Of a stretch of 64,000 nt of DNA, positions 1 to 14,559 are shown in pieces. This DNA is from Adineta vaga. Its lineage: Eukaryota; Rotifera. Each line of letters starts with the position of its first letter. Within the stretch, counting starts at the first letter, position 1. Both the position numbers and the translations under genes were made by a program. The notes beneath the pieces are model-generated. The model made no database searches and was not told the DNA's origin. It saw nothing but the letters and a program-made list of their open reading frames with translations. The stretch lies in the NCBI GenBank assembly GCA_021613535.1, contig CP075493.1, positions 2,480,001-2,544,000 of the forward strand, given 5' to 3'.

Positions 1-1210
1 CAATTAGATAGTCCATACAATTAACAAAAGGTGAAAGTAATGCATTGTATTCCTATGAATAAAAAAAATTAAGAAATTAATTACAAAAAATTAAATTTAT
101 CTTCTTACCACAGCAGTTAATGGTTGATCAGTTTTAAATTGTTCTTTTAAATTTTTTATTCCATCTTTCGATACGAAATGATTGATTATTTGACACAGCC
201 ATCCATAAGGTTCATTTCGATTATAAACAGAAAATGTTGTTGATGATGGCGAATTAGCCAAAAGACGTTCACCTAATTGTTTATCATATAATGAACGATC
301 GTAAGATTTACTTTTATGTTTTCGTTGAAAAACGGAATCATGATCGAAAAGTATAGCTAAAGTTTCAAGTAATTGTACTGGAACAGGGGAATAGGATAGA
401 CGAGCAGCAATTAAATCAACCAGTAATTCCACCATATCAAAAACACCTAATTGAACTTCAACACCCCAATTATTCACATGATGAGAACATTGTAACTAGT
501 AAAAAAAAGATCAGATGTATTTAGATACAAAGAATTTACTCTGATTACTTTGCGAAATGCATCAGGAATAAGAATTTCCATAAATTTCTTACAATGTTCA
601 TCTTGATCAGCTGTACCTACAATGAAGATTCAAAGCAGATTACAATCAGAAGAAGAATTATTAAATTTACCAGCAAGAGCGAGCGTAGTGGCGGATAATA
701 AACAACGACCAAGAACTTCATCTCCTGTAAAAAAAAGAAATAAAAAGTTCAATCTTAGTTATTGTTTATTCATTAAATTTACGTTTATAAGGAATGGACC
801 AGTTATCTCCGTAAACTTTTGTTTCCAAATCCAGAAAAGCATTCGTAGTAAATGAATTTGGATTCGTCATTGATAAATCATCTGACGAAATACTTGAATT
901 ATTATTCGATGAAACCTTAAAACAAAGAATTCAACATGAAAGTAAGTTCAATGATTTGATCGTTTACCGTTTGTTGTTGCTGCTGTTGTTCAACTTGTTC
1001 TTTGGTAAGTGGACCGATGAATGTTGTTGATGTTGGTGGTGGTGGTGGTGGTGATTCATTAGGAATAATAACATCATCATTTGGATAAGTTGGATTAGTA
1101 AGAAAAGTCACAGCTTCACTAATATCATTACCAGCTTTAGTTAATGCTGTACGATTTAAATCACGATTGGGAAAACCCATTGCAATCAATGTTTCCATAT
1201 TTTCTTCCAT
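1..1210 (-). CDS. USP24: USP24-type ubiquitin hydrolase, N-terminal part (runs off left edge)
   Basis: Large deubiquitinase that removes ubiquitin from substrate proteins; only the non-catalytic N-terminus is inside the window. Minus-strand exons that join in frame are 1210-968, 915-783, 724-671, 616-549, 495-109 and 52-<1, with introns of 52-58 nt and GT-AG ends. The first exon encodes a UBA-type domain (METLIAMGF core) followed by proline and glutamine runs. Exon 2 ends in NWSIPYK, and the following exons (LGRCLLSATTLA, then WGVEVQLGVFDMVELLVDL and EPYGWLCQIINHF) line up in order with the N-terminal region of animal USP24 as I remember it. The start is placed at the Met just before the UBA helix because that matches the family; the frame stays open upstream to 1369, so a longer serine-rich N-terminus is possible. 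The USP catalytic domain must lie beyond the left edge. Confidence 0.85.
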
Positions 1211-4200
1211 ATTTGATAAATCACTGGATGTTGATGATGAAACAATTGAACATGAAATATTATCAAGAGATGACGAAGATGCAGCCGATGAATTACTTGA
1301 AGAAAGAAGAAAGTATACGTTCGAAAATGAAACTCTTCTAGCAAAAGAATATCCTACCTTGCAACACAATTTTTAGTTTCTTTTTGTGTACAACAACGTT
1401 TCGAAGAATTAGTATTAATAGGTTCGGTTAAAGACGAATTTGCCGTGTGAGCATTGCGTTTCATCACGGCAGTGAATTAACAATCGATGAGTCATAGGTA
1501 GAAAATCCATCTAGAATGTAGGAGAAAGTTTTTTATATATGGGAAATGTTTTTCAGGTATCATTATTTACCAAAAAAGAAACAACGTCCGCATCATCCAA
1601 CAGTCAATACACACAATATGCACGTGACACTAGGGAAAAGACACTTGTTTATAGCTCGTTCTGTTCTGTGTTCTTTTTTTCCTTCGTAAGTTTTCTTGAC
1701 GAAATACAAATGAAGTTGATATGAATGAAGATGAATAACTTCAAGATATAATATGATATGCAAATAGATCTGAAATAAAAAATATATGTATATATATCGA
1801 TAGGATGATTTCATAATCATTAATGCATTCATTTTTGAATATGTTGATATATTTTAATTGAATAAAAAAGTAACCAATCGGATATCGACGGAATGGACAG
1901 ATTGAAGTAAACTATGGAATAGAAGGATATAGTTTTCTATTGGTTACAATCCACGAGATTGTTGATTTAAAGCCTAGATCGATTTGTTTAAGAAGTCCAC
2001 AAAATGTGCGTCCTTATATATATATATTTTACATATACTCCTCTGTGGTTGACACAGAAGAAGATGGTAAAGCTGTTTTATTTTACCTTCGGTTTTTTCT
2101 ATTCCTTCTTTATACATTCGAAACCTTTTGGCGACATTAAAAAAGCGAAGACAAAGACTTCATAGTATACTTTTTTGAACGATAATCATATTGAAAAAGA
2201 AGAAAAGAATGTGAAAGTTAATTTTTGACTATTTGTGCTTTTTTTAATATTCAGAAGGTATATCAACTGTTTTAGAAGTACTGGATATGTCTTTCCTTTC
2301 TTGTAGGTATATTGAGTGTGTAATTCGATAGTTTGTTGTCTGCATACGATACACACACACATACACATTCACAAACTTATGCAATTCTACTAGTCAAACG
2401 CTGATAGTTCAATATGAATTTGTATGTGTGTGGGTATATGCTCGTCGATCAAAGTTAGTGACATGCAACTAATCAAATTGGATGCCTCTTGCTCTTTTTT
2501 TTTCTTCTCGTCAACTATCATTATCAGTATGTCATTAACTTGCGTTCGTTCATATCTAGTTTTTTTCTTTTGCCTTCTTCCATTCAAACAACTTGTTTGT
2601 AAGTGACCACTTGAATTAGTTTGAGCTCGCAGTCGACTATTGAAGGACTCTTTTTTTTTATGGCATCTTCTTCAGTGAACATATCTCCGATCGGTATCGA
2701 AGTGATTAAATGATGGACAAGGGAGAACAATTCAATTTCGATGTCATGGAAATAGCCTAAAGCATTGTATAAAAAATGCGAAATATCCTCTTGAATTGAA
2801 TCAGTATCGCTTCAACAAAAAAAAGGTCAAGATTTGAGTGTGTCATTCTATGAATATAATAGCGTCAAATCTAACACTGACTCGTTAAGTTACTGAGAAC
2901 TTATTGGCTTTATCAGTTTATATTCTAATATTTTCTTTTCTTCGTATTATAATTCTATCCTGCATCTTCTTATTATTATTCTTTTATTCTTCTTATTATG
3001 TATGAGTAGACGTGCTTTGACCGTTCGGCATCAACATCGGTAGGTTGACTTGTTTCATTATCCAGATTCATCTATCAACACTCTGTGTACGATTTTTTTT
3101 TCATCTTGTTCTTTTGTTTCTTGAGCTTTATTTCTCCTTGTGCGTGTGTGTTTCGACATATTGAGGAATAGAAGCAAACGCACATACATGCATAGACAAT
3201 ATAAAAAAAGCGAGACAGAAAAAAGAACGTCATTCATTCATTCATTCATTCATTCATTCATTCATTACTTGTTCTCTCCTCTCTTCCTCGCGTAAGAATG
3301 ATGATGGTCATCTTTTTTTTGGTAGTAGAAAAGGAAAAATCGAAGAGGAAAGAAGCGTTCATGGCATCTGCATTTTATGCGAGTATATATATATGCACGC
3401 TCGTTTGCATTCTACAATAGTCCTTTGGAGAGAAAGAAAGAAAAGAAGCAGTATCATAGCATAAAGAAAATACGATGCGATTATCTTGGCGTGCATAGAC
3501 AAATTATAAAGAGATATTCTGAAATCACCATATGTATTATATTTATACATTCTTCCGTCGCTTCTGTGTTTATATGATAAGTATAAGAAAGAAAAATTTT
3601 TAAGAGATAAATTACCATCTTAACATGCTTATGGTAAATATGCCTTAGCCGACATTTATAGGTATATGACAATAAGTGATTTTTTTCTTGCGTGAAAAGA
3701 CTTAGAAATTATATTTTCTTTCTCTTGAGAATATAACTATCTAATAATATTCGCTCTCGTCTATCGCATTCGTAAGTACTATTATCATTTTTTGGCACTT
3801 TTTCACATACGCGTACATGCACATAATCGTGTTATCGTATCACTCATCATTCTTGCAAACTCTCTCTCTCTCTCTTGCTACTACAGCTTGATCATATACA
3901 TGTCATTGACACTCACTGTTGTGCAATCTAAACGGTCAACAGTTCGCCATCGTCCTCATCCTGTTTCTTCTATTATTCCTGCAAACAGCTCTCTAAATAC
4001 ATATATATATATATATACAGAACTAGCCCAAACGAACAGTAAAAAATATACTATCGAGTGTGTATAAAAACGACAAGCGCACACGCGCGATTTGTAATCG
4101 ACGGCACCAATTACTAATAGTTGAACACGAGCGAGCCGCTAAGTGACGTATGCAACCTAACGGGTCTTTTCTTTTTTTTTCTTTTACATATATGATCAAG

Positions 4201-4606
4201 ATACAAACCAATAAGAACGATGATCACAGACCACATAAAATAACGATTTCATTCTTTTTTTCTCTTCTTTTATTCTCTTATTCCAAGGTTGATACTCGAC
4301 GATTTGCTTTGGATAATTAGTTTCATTTCATCTTTTCTCCTTTTACTCCTTCTAATAATAGAACGCTATTACCTACTACTACCTGCTTCGGTATTTCGAG
4401 GTCGATGAGAATAACAGAACATCTCGTTTCTCTCTCTCTCCTTTCACTATCTCTCCTATAATCAATCTTTTCTATAAGAAAACACATTCTTCAACTATCT
4501 TTTCGATCCATTTTCTAAGTCAATATACATCCATCATTTCTATTTACATTTTTGTAAGAGATATTAAATTGGCTTTTCTCTTTTTCTTTTTCTTAGATAA
4601 TGAATC
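1211..4606. other. Intergenic region, no convincing gene
   Basis: Lies between the 5' end of the USP24 gene (minus) and the Ig-receptor gene (plus), so it should hold two divergent promoters. Only short, low-complexity open frames occur. I see AT dinucleotide runs (for example near 1785 and 4005), a CT run near 3855, T-rich tracts and a CATT microsatellite. A possible splice acceptor (tttcttag) lies about 12 nt before the first Met of the receptor gene, suggesting a 5' UTR intron or a trans-splice site. Confidence 0.6.
3231..3266. repeat. CATT tetranucleotide microsatellite
   Basis: Nine uninterrupted CATT units in intergenic DNA. No link to a gene is visible. Confidence 0.95.
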
Positions 4607-7600
4607 ATGTATAATGATCTGATGTTAGTCAAATTCTTTTATTTCTTTGTCGTTCTATTTTTATCTACGACAAAACTAAGTATCGGACAGCAAACGGTCG
4701 TTTACGTTAAACGCGGTGAAACAGCAGAATTATGCGACAATCGTACAACATCGATCTATGCTTATGAATATCGAAGTTTTGATGGAAAGAAAAATTCTAT
4801 CCTTGAACCACCTAAACATCAACGTTATTCCAATCCATATGGAACAAGTGTTTTACGAATTGATAATGTTGTTGACAGTGATAGTGGACTATATAAATGT
4901 CCACAAGACGATACTGAATGGCAAAAACTTCAAGTGTATGGTAAGATAAAAAAAACGAAACGATATCTTTGTATCAATGATGTAATTTCATTGTCCTTTC
5001 ATTTATACTTGAAAATATCTTCATTTGACATATAAGTTACATCATAACTCGATAACATATCATTGTTCGTAATTCTTTATCATTTTTTTTTCTTATTCAA
5101 GAAAAATATCGTATTATACACACAATTTATTCTCAATGAAGCAAAATTTGTTATTTGATAGTAGATAGTTCATTGAAAATAAGCGACTAGATTTGTTCGG
5201 TACTGAACAATACGAGAGAGAAAAAAAGATGTCGATTAATAGAATCAAACATACTTTTCGAGTGTCATAGAATAGTTAATCGAACGAAAAATTTTCTTTT
5301 ATCTAATCGTTGTCTCTCTCTCTCTCTAGTACCCGTCCAACATGTCCATTTAACTAATTTGCATACATCATCTCGTGTATATAATAATGATCTTTGTGGT
5401 ATTGATGGTACAAATTGTTTAACAATGATTGAAGGTGAATCGTTAGATGTTGTTTGTGCTGCAGATGGTTCTCCACGTCCAGCACTTTCGATAACATTAG
5501 ATAAAAATGGAACGACACCAACGATTATGGCTTTAGCAAGTAATATTCCAACACCAACAACGATCAATGATCAATTCAAACCGTCTGTGTATGAAGCACA
5601 TCGTATAATTGGATTGACATCAGCAGATAATGGAAGAAATTTAACATGTCATGTTGATATGAAACAAATGGACAAAAATCTTATTCTATCATCAACAAAA
5701 CAACTTTATATTGAATGTATGTCATTGTTTGCATAGAAATATATTGATTCTAATGAGCAAAGAATCATTATTTATTTATGATATTCTCTCATTAACAAAA
5801 CATAATGACATTTTTTTAAAATTCTTTAGTTCGACCTGTTGTAGCTGAAAAATCGAAGAAAATCTATTGTGGAATCAATCAAACACGTACAATTAATTGT
5901 ACTGTTTTACGAGCTAATCCATCTTATATACGTTATTCAATCAATGGCTTATCATCATCAGTAGTACGTCGAACATATGGTGATCAAAATGATTTATTTT
6001 ATACATTTGATATAACGCCAACATCAATCGAACAATTTCATTCATTTAATGTAACAGCGAATAATAGTATTGGTTTCGATACGTGCACTTATGAACTGAT
6101 ACATGGAGGTAAACACGAACAAATCATTTGCATTCTCGAAGAGAAGGAAGAAACTGATTTATTCAATAGATCTGTTTATCTGTTAGAGATGAGGAATACT
6201 AATTGAGTTCATAAAGGTTGATTTCGTAATCTGTAATCAATACATGTTTCATTTGGAGTTCATAAGTGAAATATTGAATATTATCTGTGAAGTTCAATTC
6301 ATATTTTGTTCATTTTCTTTCTCTCGTTCTCACTACCCGATGACATTTTCAATGCGTTAGTTGATTTTAAATGGTTAGCAAATATTTATTTTCCATGATC
6401 GTACGAACTGCCTAAACAGTCATACTTGACATTGATCACACATTTCATAGAAAAATATATGTAAATTTTTCAATATTGAAAATTTAAAAAGATCTCTCAA
6501 AGCTGTTTACGTAGAAGAATGATGAAGGAAATGTCATTGAAAGAAGAAATCATTCTTCTAATGTCATCGAAGATTAATTACGAGTAGAAACGGAAAACAT
6601 GTTTTTCTTCAATATAGAAAAAGTCATACCTTCCGGAGAAATGATCTTTTCAAGATTATTTAAAATCTTTTGATAATCTTGCAATTTCAAATTAAATGTT
6701 CTATATTTATCTTTCTATTATCAAATCAGACCATCCGTTAGCTATTAATTATCTTGTCAACGACCAATTATCATTACTAGAGACATAAATGATTTATGTA
6801 TAAATAGTACTGTGATAAATCATATTTAACATGAAGAAAAGAGAGAGAGAAAGACTTTTATTGATTCATATCATTTGTTCATAGGTATACCTGATGCAAT
6901 TACACATTGTACAACCGATACATATTCATCGAATGTAACGATAACGATTAATTGTGCAAAAAGTTATGCTCAAGGTGATAATGAAGGTTATGCTTGTACA
7001 TTATTTAAGTACAATGATAAATCTAATCATAAGATGTTCGAAGAAATAGCTCGAACAAAATCTTGTATATTTGCTCTTGAAAATTTCCATGAACCTGTAG
7101 AATTTCGTGTCGCAGCATTTAATCGTTATGGATCATTGCCGGTTAATACATTTGGATATATTATTCGATTGAATCAACCATTCAGTAAGTTGAAATAGAA
7201 AACGAAGAAAAAATATATTTATAAATTTCTTTTTCGTAGTTTTGAAAGAAACACCATTTTTTAGTCGAAGAATTGTTGTTATTATGGGTAGCATATTTGG
7301 CGCAGTGATTCTATTGTTCTTTCTTTGTTGTCTTTGTGGAACATGTCATCGTGATCGATCGAAATTTTCCAGTAAAAATGATTATTATCAAAAAAATAGT
7401 AAGTTAGAAAGAAATTTATTCAAATGGATCCTTATAAACAAAAGAATATTATTTGAATGAAAGAAACGAAAATAATCCTATATCTTGTTTCGTATCTTTT
7501 GTATATTAATAAACATATATTCTTATAGAATATTCAGACTCGTCGACCGAGAGTGAAACATTAAGACAAACGACTGGTAAGAAGCACTGTAGTATATAAC

Positions 7601-8577
7601 AGTAGTTAATCCCTTATACTTATATTGATAAAAGCATCTATTGATCATCTACATGATAAGCATTAAGCAGACAATTCATTCTGTTCTTTTTTTTCTTCAT
7701 CTATTTCAGACGATACTATCGCACATCTGGTTCCAAATGGAAATGAAAAACATGCTCATCAAGTTAGTAGATATTTATGAACAAAATTTCTCGTAAACAT
7801 ATTTTTTAACTTTAGAGTGGAACTGTTTACGATGTTCCATTACATCCAAGTAATGGCAAATATACACAACAGATCTCATCAACACCCTCGACATCGGCTT
7901 ATCACCAACAAAAACCTCAAGAAGCCGGTAATATCAATTATATCGATCGTGATTCAGTGACAAGTAGTTTAAATTCAATTCCAACACGAACACGTACCGT
8001 GAATAATAAATTCTATGGACATCCAGTCATTGATTATCCATATGGACCATTATCACCAACAACGATGGTTGTACCAACAGCAAATAGACATCATGAACAT
8101 GATGATGATGTAGATGGTGGAGGCGGAGATGAATCACCTGTATATTCGACTACGACGGATGTTATGTCAGAAAGTGGCTCATTTCTTGTACCATCATCAT
8201 CGAAACGTAATGGACCACCTCCACCTAAACCACGTTATTCAACATTAAGTTCTCTTCGTTCACCTATCGAAAATTTTGATAAAACTCCATTACCATTACC
8301 AAAACCACGTTCACGTTCAAATTCACGAACACGTTTAAATAATCCTTCAGCTGATAATGCCACATGGTTATATGATGAACGTCCCGTATCATCATCCGAT
8401 TCTGGTATGGGTCACTCAGATGTTGTTTGCTTACCAAATGGTGATACGATACGTACAGGTCTAGTAAGCAAGACAGGATACTATGCAGAAACATTATACT
8501 ACACCATCAAGTCTTCAACAGCAGCAACAACAAGCAAGATATCAAACATTAACATCACCTACAGTTCATGGGACTGA
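4607..8577 (+). CDS. Ig-superfamily single-pass receptor / adhesion protein
   Basis: Cell-surface protein of the immunoglobulin superfamily; ligand unknown. Exons read as 4607-4940, 5330-5716, 5830-6108, 6885-7184, 7240-7398, 7529-7576, 7710-7762 and 7816-8577. Exon 1 gives a signal peptide (FFYFFVVLFLSTTKLSIGQ) and an Ig-like domain with DSGLYKC at the second cysteine. Exons 2 and 3 encode further Ig-like modules with paired cysteines and several N-glycosylation sequons. Exon 4 resembles a fibronectin-III or Ig module ending in FRVAAFNRYG. Exon 5 holds the membrane helix (VVIMGSIFGAVILLFFLCC) and a stop-transfer HRDR. The cytoplasmic tail is rich in Ser and Pro with PPPPKPR and PLPKPR motifs, typical SH3-domain ligands, as in nephrin/Kirre-type adhesion proteins. 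The long 776-nt third intron shows no second gene. The last ~40 codons are uncertain because another frame near 8470-8575 is also open. Confidence 0.75.
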
Positions 8578-9549
8578 ATGTTAAATTCATTTCTTCTTCT
8601 AGTGTTTTGTTGTGTATATATATATACAGAGTTTGTTTGTTTATCTTTCTTCATACAAATCTCTTTATATGTATGTGTTTTGTCAGTATTCTAATCGAAC
8701 AACTGAAGACAGTATTTTGGAAAAAAGAGAGAAAAGAAAACAAGTTTAAACGCAACTATCAAAGATGATAAACTTGTGATTATTTGCATTCGTTTGTTAT
8801 TATATACAGTTTATTGTCTTCTTTTTATACATGCGTTTCAGTGCAAGTGTGTGTGAGTTTTTTTCTTTTTGTTCTCTATTTGCTATTGTTGATTTAGTTT
8901 TTGTTGATTCTCATGATACGATGATCTCTCCAGACTTCTCCTTTCTTTTTTCCTTCTTTTTCTTTGTACTTGTATAAAAAAAGACTGAAGATAAAACTCG
9001 TACATTTTGTACCGATGCAAAGAATAGATATCATTTTTTGGAAGAATTAACAAAACTATACTAACTATTTCATGAACAATGAGGTAAAACTGAACTAATC
9101 AAGAATATTTCGTCGATACAATGGCAGATTTTCTTCGATTGATATTTTTTGGTTCATCTTTGTATTTTCTCGTATGAGAGATGTCGTTAACGATCGAGTC
9201 TACTAAATTTGTTTGAATATTCGATGTTAAACTGTTTTTCAATTTCTTTCTTTCATTATTCTTATATCGTAGTATTATAAATGTCACTTTTAAATATGAA
9301 TTGTCAACTTTCTGAAGCAATTTAACACTATTCACCGAATTATGAATGACAGAATGGCGAACGATAACCAATAGAAAAACGTCCACGCATACATACATTC
9401 TTTCATTGTACCTGCAACTGTAACTGTAATTGTAATAGTCTTGCTTAACTTGATTGTACTATGATGTATTAACTCTGACTATTTATTGTATTTTCTGTCA
9501 AATTATCTTTTGAAGATCTTGATTATTCTAGAGATAACAGAACAAAATC
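8578..9549. other. 3' UTR and intergenic spacer
   Basis: AT-rich DNA between the Ig receptor and Sec24. A 99-codon minus-strand open frame (9099-9398) has no recognisable domain and poor composition; I do not call it. The region probably holds the receptor 3' UTR and the Sec24 promoter. Confidence 0.5.
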
Positions 9550-12500
9550 ATGCTCGCGGGTCCACCTCCAACTTTTAATTCTGGTCCACCACCACAACAA
9601 ATGCAACAACAATCGCAACCTCCATCTCAAATGTATCCTAATCAATTTCCACAACCTAACTTTCAAGGAAACCAACATCAACAACCTACTTTACCTCCTA
9701 ACTTTCAAGGAAACCAACATCAACAACCTACTTTACCTCCTAATTTTCAAGGGAATCAGCATCAACAATCTAATTTACCTCCTAACTTTCAAGGAAATCA
9801 ACAAGCACCACCTGCTGGACCGCCAAGTTTTTCTAATATGCAACAACAACAACAACAGCAGCAGCAGCAGCAGCAGCAACCACTAGCACCACCATCAATA
9901 TCAGGTCAACAGTTTCCACCACAACCTCATTATCCTGCAGGGAATCAACAGCTTCCACCAACACAATTTCCACCACAACCACCTGGACCAGGTAATCAAC
10001 CACAATTTCCGACTCAACCACCAATGATGTCGAATGGAATGAGTACGATCATTGCATGAGATTCTCATTTTCAATAGAAAAAACAATAAACATCCATACT
10101 TTTTAGATCAAGCATCCATGCCACAGACTTATCCTAATCAAGGACCACCACCAACATCTAATCAAATAAGACCTGCACCTATTACACCTAATCAATTCGG
10201 TCCACCTCCAACAATGACTACACCGCAATTTCCTTCACAGCCTCCATTTCCAAATCAGCCACCGTCAAATCTTGGTGGAATGCCTCAATATCCTGGTACT
10301 CAACCTTCTTTTAATGCTCCACCATCTTCATTTCCATCGAATAATCAACCACCATCAACAGGTGGCTATCCTCAACAATCAATGCCACCTCAATATGGTA
10401 GTCAACCACATCTTTCTGGTCCACCAACAATGCCTGGTGCTCAAATGAATGGACCAGGTGCATATCCTGGCCAAACACCATCCAGTGGACCAGTTCAACA
10501 ACCATACCAACCACAACGTATTGATCCTGATATGGTACCAAATGTTGTACGTAGTCATATTCTTTATTCAGATAGAAACAATATAATAATAAAATCGATA
10601 CAAATTCTTCTAGGTTCAAGTTCTTGAACAAAGTCAAGAGAAAATTCAACAACCATTCGTCACCAATGCTCCAGGTTTATTACCGCCATTAGCAGCAACC
10701 ACCTATGTATGTCAAGATCAAGGTAACTGCAATCCACGTTTTATTCGTTCGACAGCCTATGCTATACCAAATGCTCATGATATGATTAAACAATCCCATA
10801 TACCTATTGCTCTTGCCATTAGTCCATTAGCAAATTTAAGACCAGATGAGGTAATTTTAATTTTTTAATATCTTTTTTTATCTATAACAAAGATTTTCTT
10901 CTAGCTTGGACCACCACTAACTAATTTCGGTGAAATAGGTCCTGTACGATGTCATCGTTGTAAAGCATATATGTGTTCATTTATGCAGTTTATTGATGGT
11001 GGAAAACGTTTTCTCTGTTGTTTTTGTGAAGCAGCAACAGATGGTTAGTGTATAAATAAATTTTCTTTTGTTATAATTATGTACGTTTCATTTCAGTACC
11101 AACTGAATATTTTAATCATCTTGATCATAGTGGTCGTCGTATGGATTGGTATCAACGACCAGAACTTTGTCTCGGTACCTATGAAATTGTCGCGACCAAA
11201 CAGTATTGTAAAGTATGTCAATCGTTTGAATAGTGTATCTTTATAGGTCAAATTCAAATCATGTTATTCTTTCAGGATGAAAAATGGCCTGAACCACCGG
11301 CATTTATATTTATGATTGATGTATCTTACAATAGTGTTCGTAGTGGTCTTGTAGAATATATTTGTCATATATTAAAAACTGAACTTCTTGATTATCTACC
11401 AAAGTTTGTTTAATTCAAAGTGTGTGTGATAAAAATCATGTTTTTTTCCGATGTTTTTATAGAGAAAAAGATGCAGAAACATCCAATGTTCGTGTTGGTT
11501 TTGCTACATTTGATAAACAAATTCATTTTTATAATATTAAAGTAAGTTCATTGATAATTTCTTTGAACAAAAAGACGAAATGACGAATTGATTATTGATG
11601 ATTATCTTTCTTCTAGGGGGCAAGTAGATTTTGAATTTCTCTTTGTGTTGTTCTTTTTCTATTAACATTCTCTAATGCTTTGCATCTCTCTAATCAGTTT
11701 ATATATCTATCGTAACCTTTGCATGATGCATGTTAGAAATCGAATGATCTTTTTGTTCATGATAATTTTCATCATTATGTTTTATTAGAACACACTTGGT
11801 CAACCACAAATGATGATTGTCTCCGATCTTGAAGATATATTCGTACCCTTACTTGATGGTTTTCTTTGTTTACCACAAGATTCACGTGGAGTAATTAATA
11901 GGTAATGAGTTCATTAGTTGAATGAAAGAAAAAAAACTAGTTGTTTATTGATGATCATTAAAGTTTACTTGAACAAATTCCACAAACATTTGCAAATACA
12001 CAAGAAACAGAAACAATCCTAGCACCTGTTATTCAAGCGGGTATTCAAGCTTTGAAAGTAAGTTCAATACTAGATTTGAAAATATACATTATTCAAATGA
12101 AATAAAATGTTTTAGGGAGCAAATTGTACGGGTAAAATTTATGTTTTTTCAACAACATTACCCATCGCTGTTGCACCAGGAAAATTATCTAATCGCGATG
12201 ATAAAAAACTTCTTGGAACTGATAAAGAAAAAGTTTGTAGAAGAGTTTCCATTTGAAAGTTGCTTTTTTCTATATGGATCGTATATAGACACTTTTGGCA
12301 CCGATAAATAATGTTTATACAAAACTTGGTGAAGAATGTGCACAGAATGGTTGTGCAGTAGATTTATTTGTTTTTCCAAATAATTATTTCGATTTGGCAA
12401 CGATTGGTGAAGTTTGTCGAGTATCAGGTGGACAAATCTATAAATTTAATTATTTTTCAGTAAGTTTATAGTTTGATATACACGCATAAAAACATTTCTA

Positions 12501-14288
12501 TTCATTTTCATTTAGATTGACAATGACGGTGAACGATTATATGACGAACTTAAACGTAATTTTCAACGAACAACTGTTTTTGATGCATTAATGCGTGTAC
12601 GAACAAGTGCAGGTACATTGATAAATCTTTCTTCTTTCAGTATAGAAATATAATAGTATACAATAAGAGATTAACATTCACATGGAAATATCATCCAAAT
12701 TGATTTTATTTTGTAATCATTTAGGAATTCGACCAATTGATTTTCTCGGTAATTTTTATATGACAAATGCAACGGAAATGATCTTTGGTACCATCGATTC
12801 GGATAAATCTGTTTCTGTAGAATTAAAACATGATGATAAACTTCCTGTAGAAAGCAATACTTATATTCAAGTATATTTTCAACTTGATTTTCTCTAAAAA
12901 TTTTACCATTGATTCTTCTATAGGCTGCATTACTTTATACTAGTATATCTGGACAACGTCGTTTACGTATTTTAACATTAGCATTAACAGTTACGTCATC
13001 CTATACATCACTTTATCCAAGTTGTGATCTTGATACAATTATGAATTATATAACAAAAGTTGGTCAGTAAAAATAAAACGACATATTGACTTTTTCCAAG
13101 TATTTCTTGTTTTCTGTTCTTTGAAATTTTAGCGATACGTTCAGTGACAGTGTCAACTCCAAAGAGTATTCGTGATAATATTATAACACAAGCAGCTAAT
13201 ATGTTAGCATGTTATCGAAAAAATTGTGCACAAGCAACTACAGCTGGACAATTAATCTTACCGGAAACATTGAAATTATTACCAGTTTATGTTACTTCAT
13301 TGATTAAATGTGATGCTTTAACTGGAAGTATGTATTCTATGTCGATAATGTGTAAATATGAAAATTCTACTCGAAATATTTTTTGTGTAGCACAAACTGT
13401 AACAACCGATGATCGAAATTTATTAATGCAACGTTTAATGTCAATGGATATTAAAGGCACATTTGCGTATCTTTATCCAAGAGTTTATGCATTGGTTTGT
13501 ATAGTTTGAGAGAAAATTAAGTTCCTTGAACCTATGTTTCTTTTCTATTTTTTAGCATGATTTAGATGAAAATAATATTCCACCACCAATGATGCGATGT
13601 TTATATGAACGTTTTTCGGAGACTGGAGCGTATGTTATCGGTAAGTAGGGTGTGGGATATGAGTAATGAGCAGACTGCTTGGTATAGTTGTGTAAAGTAG
13701 ATATAATTAATCATGAAATGTTCATTAGAACATTCAATCATTGATCAATAGTATTTATATCATATTTGAATTATTGAAGAAATCTAAAGCCAAAGGTATG
13801 AATGTTTATTGTATTTTTCTAGAAAATGGTCTTGTTATGTATATTTGGCTTGGAAGTCAAGTCAATCCAACTTTCGTGCAATCATTATTTGGCATTCAAT
13901 CAGCTCATATTCAACCTGAAAAAGTACATATTTCTAATAGAATCGTTGTTTCTTTTGTAATTCAATATAAATATATATATATATATTATTTCTTTTTCTC
14001 AGTGTCGTATTGTCGATCTCGATAATCCAATATCTCGAAACGTTCGAACATTATTGACTATGATTCGTAATGAGCGAAATGCTCATATGAAAGTAAATAT
14101 TATCAGAATTTGTGATATTTCATCTATAAGTATCTTTCTCTATTCAGTTATTTGTTATTCAACAACGTGATTCAATTGAACCATTCTTTAAAAATTATCT
14201 TGTCGAAGACAAAGGTTTTACAGGTGGTGCATCATACGTTGATTTTCTTTATCATTTACATCGTGAAATTCGAAATATTCTTCAATAA
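9550..14288 (+). CDS. SEC24: COPII coat protein Sec24 (Sec24C/D type)
   Basis: Cargo-selecting subunit of the COPII coat, which forms the inner shell with Sec23 and packs cargo at ER exit sites. The first ~330 residues (exons 9550-10042, 10107-10546) are a disordered Pro/Gln/Asn-rich tail with a 14-residue tandem repeat and a polyQ run. From 10614 the conserved core begins, with [13 protein letters not shown] and GLLPPLA. The zinc finger is at about 10940-11030 (VRCHRC and CCFC pairs), the vWA-like trunk follows ([11 protein letters not shown] near 11300), then the beta-sandwich and helical parts, and a gelsolin-like module near 13,825-13,925 (LVMYIWLGS). It ends in HREIRNILQ. At least 14 short introns. 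The long Pro/Gln tail and YTCQDQ-type core favour the Sec24C/D branch, but I cannot separate C from D. Aquarius follows on the same strand. Confidence 0.9.
9655..9822 (+). repeat. 42-nt tandem repeat in Sec24 N-terminus
   Basis: Three near-identical units and a degenerate fourth, each encoding 14 residues of the pattern [14 protein letters not shown]. The first two units are almost identical at the DNA level, so the expansion is probably recent. A CAG/CAA polyglutamine run (9841-9882) follows shortly after. Confidence 0.9.
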
Positions 14289-14559
14289 AAACCAAACCGT
14301 TAATATGTCTATGTGTGTGTGTGTGTGCGTGTGATTTGTTTCGTTATTTATTTTTATCATTTCTATTGTACGAGTAGTCAAACGAAGTGTTTCATTTTTG
14401 GCAGAATAGCGAGCGTTTCTTCTTATTCTCATTGTTATTTTCTTCTAAGCTCGTTTAACTAAAAAACATATTTATTTCTCTCAATAAAAGAAAACGGATG
14501 ATGTTTGGGTTTTTTTCGTGTGTGGTTGTCTATGCATGTGTAGATTCTGCTTTTAGATC

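Noticed and set aside
9099-9398. 99-codon minus-strand frame between the Ig receptor and Sec24
   Set aside because: No motif, no splice context and UTR-like composition.
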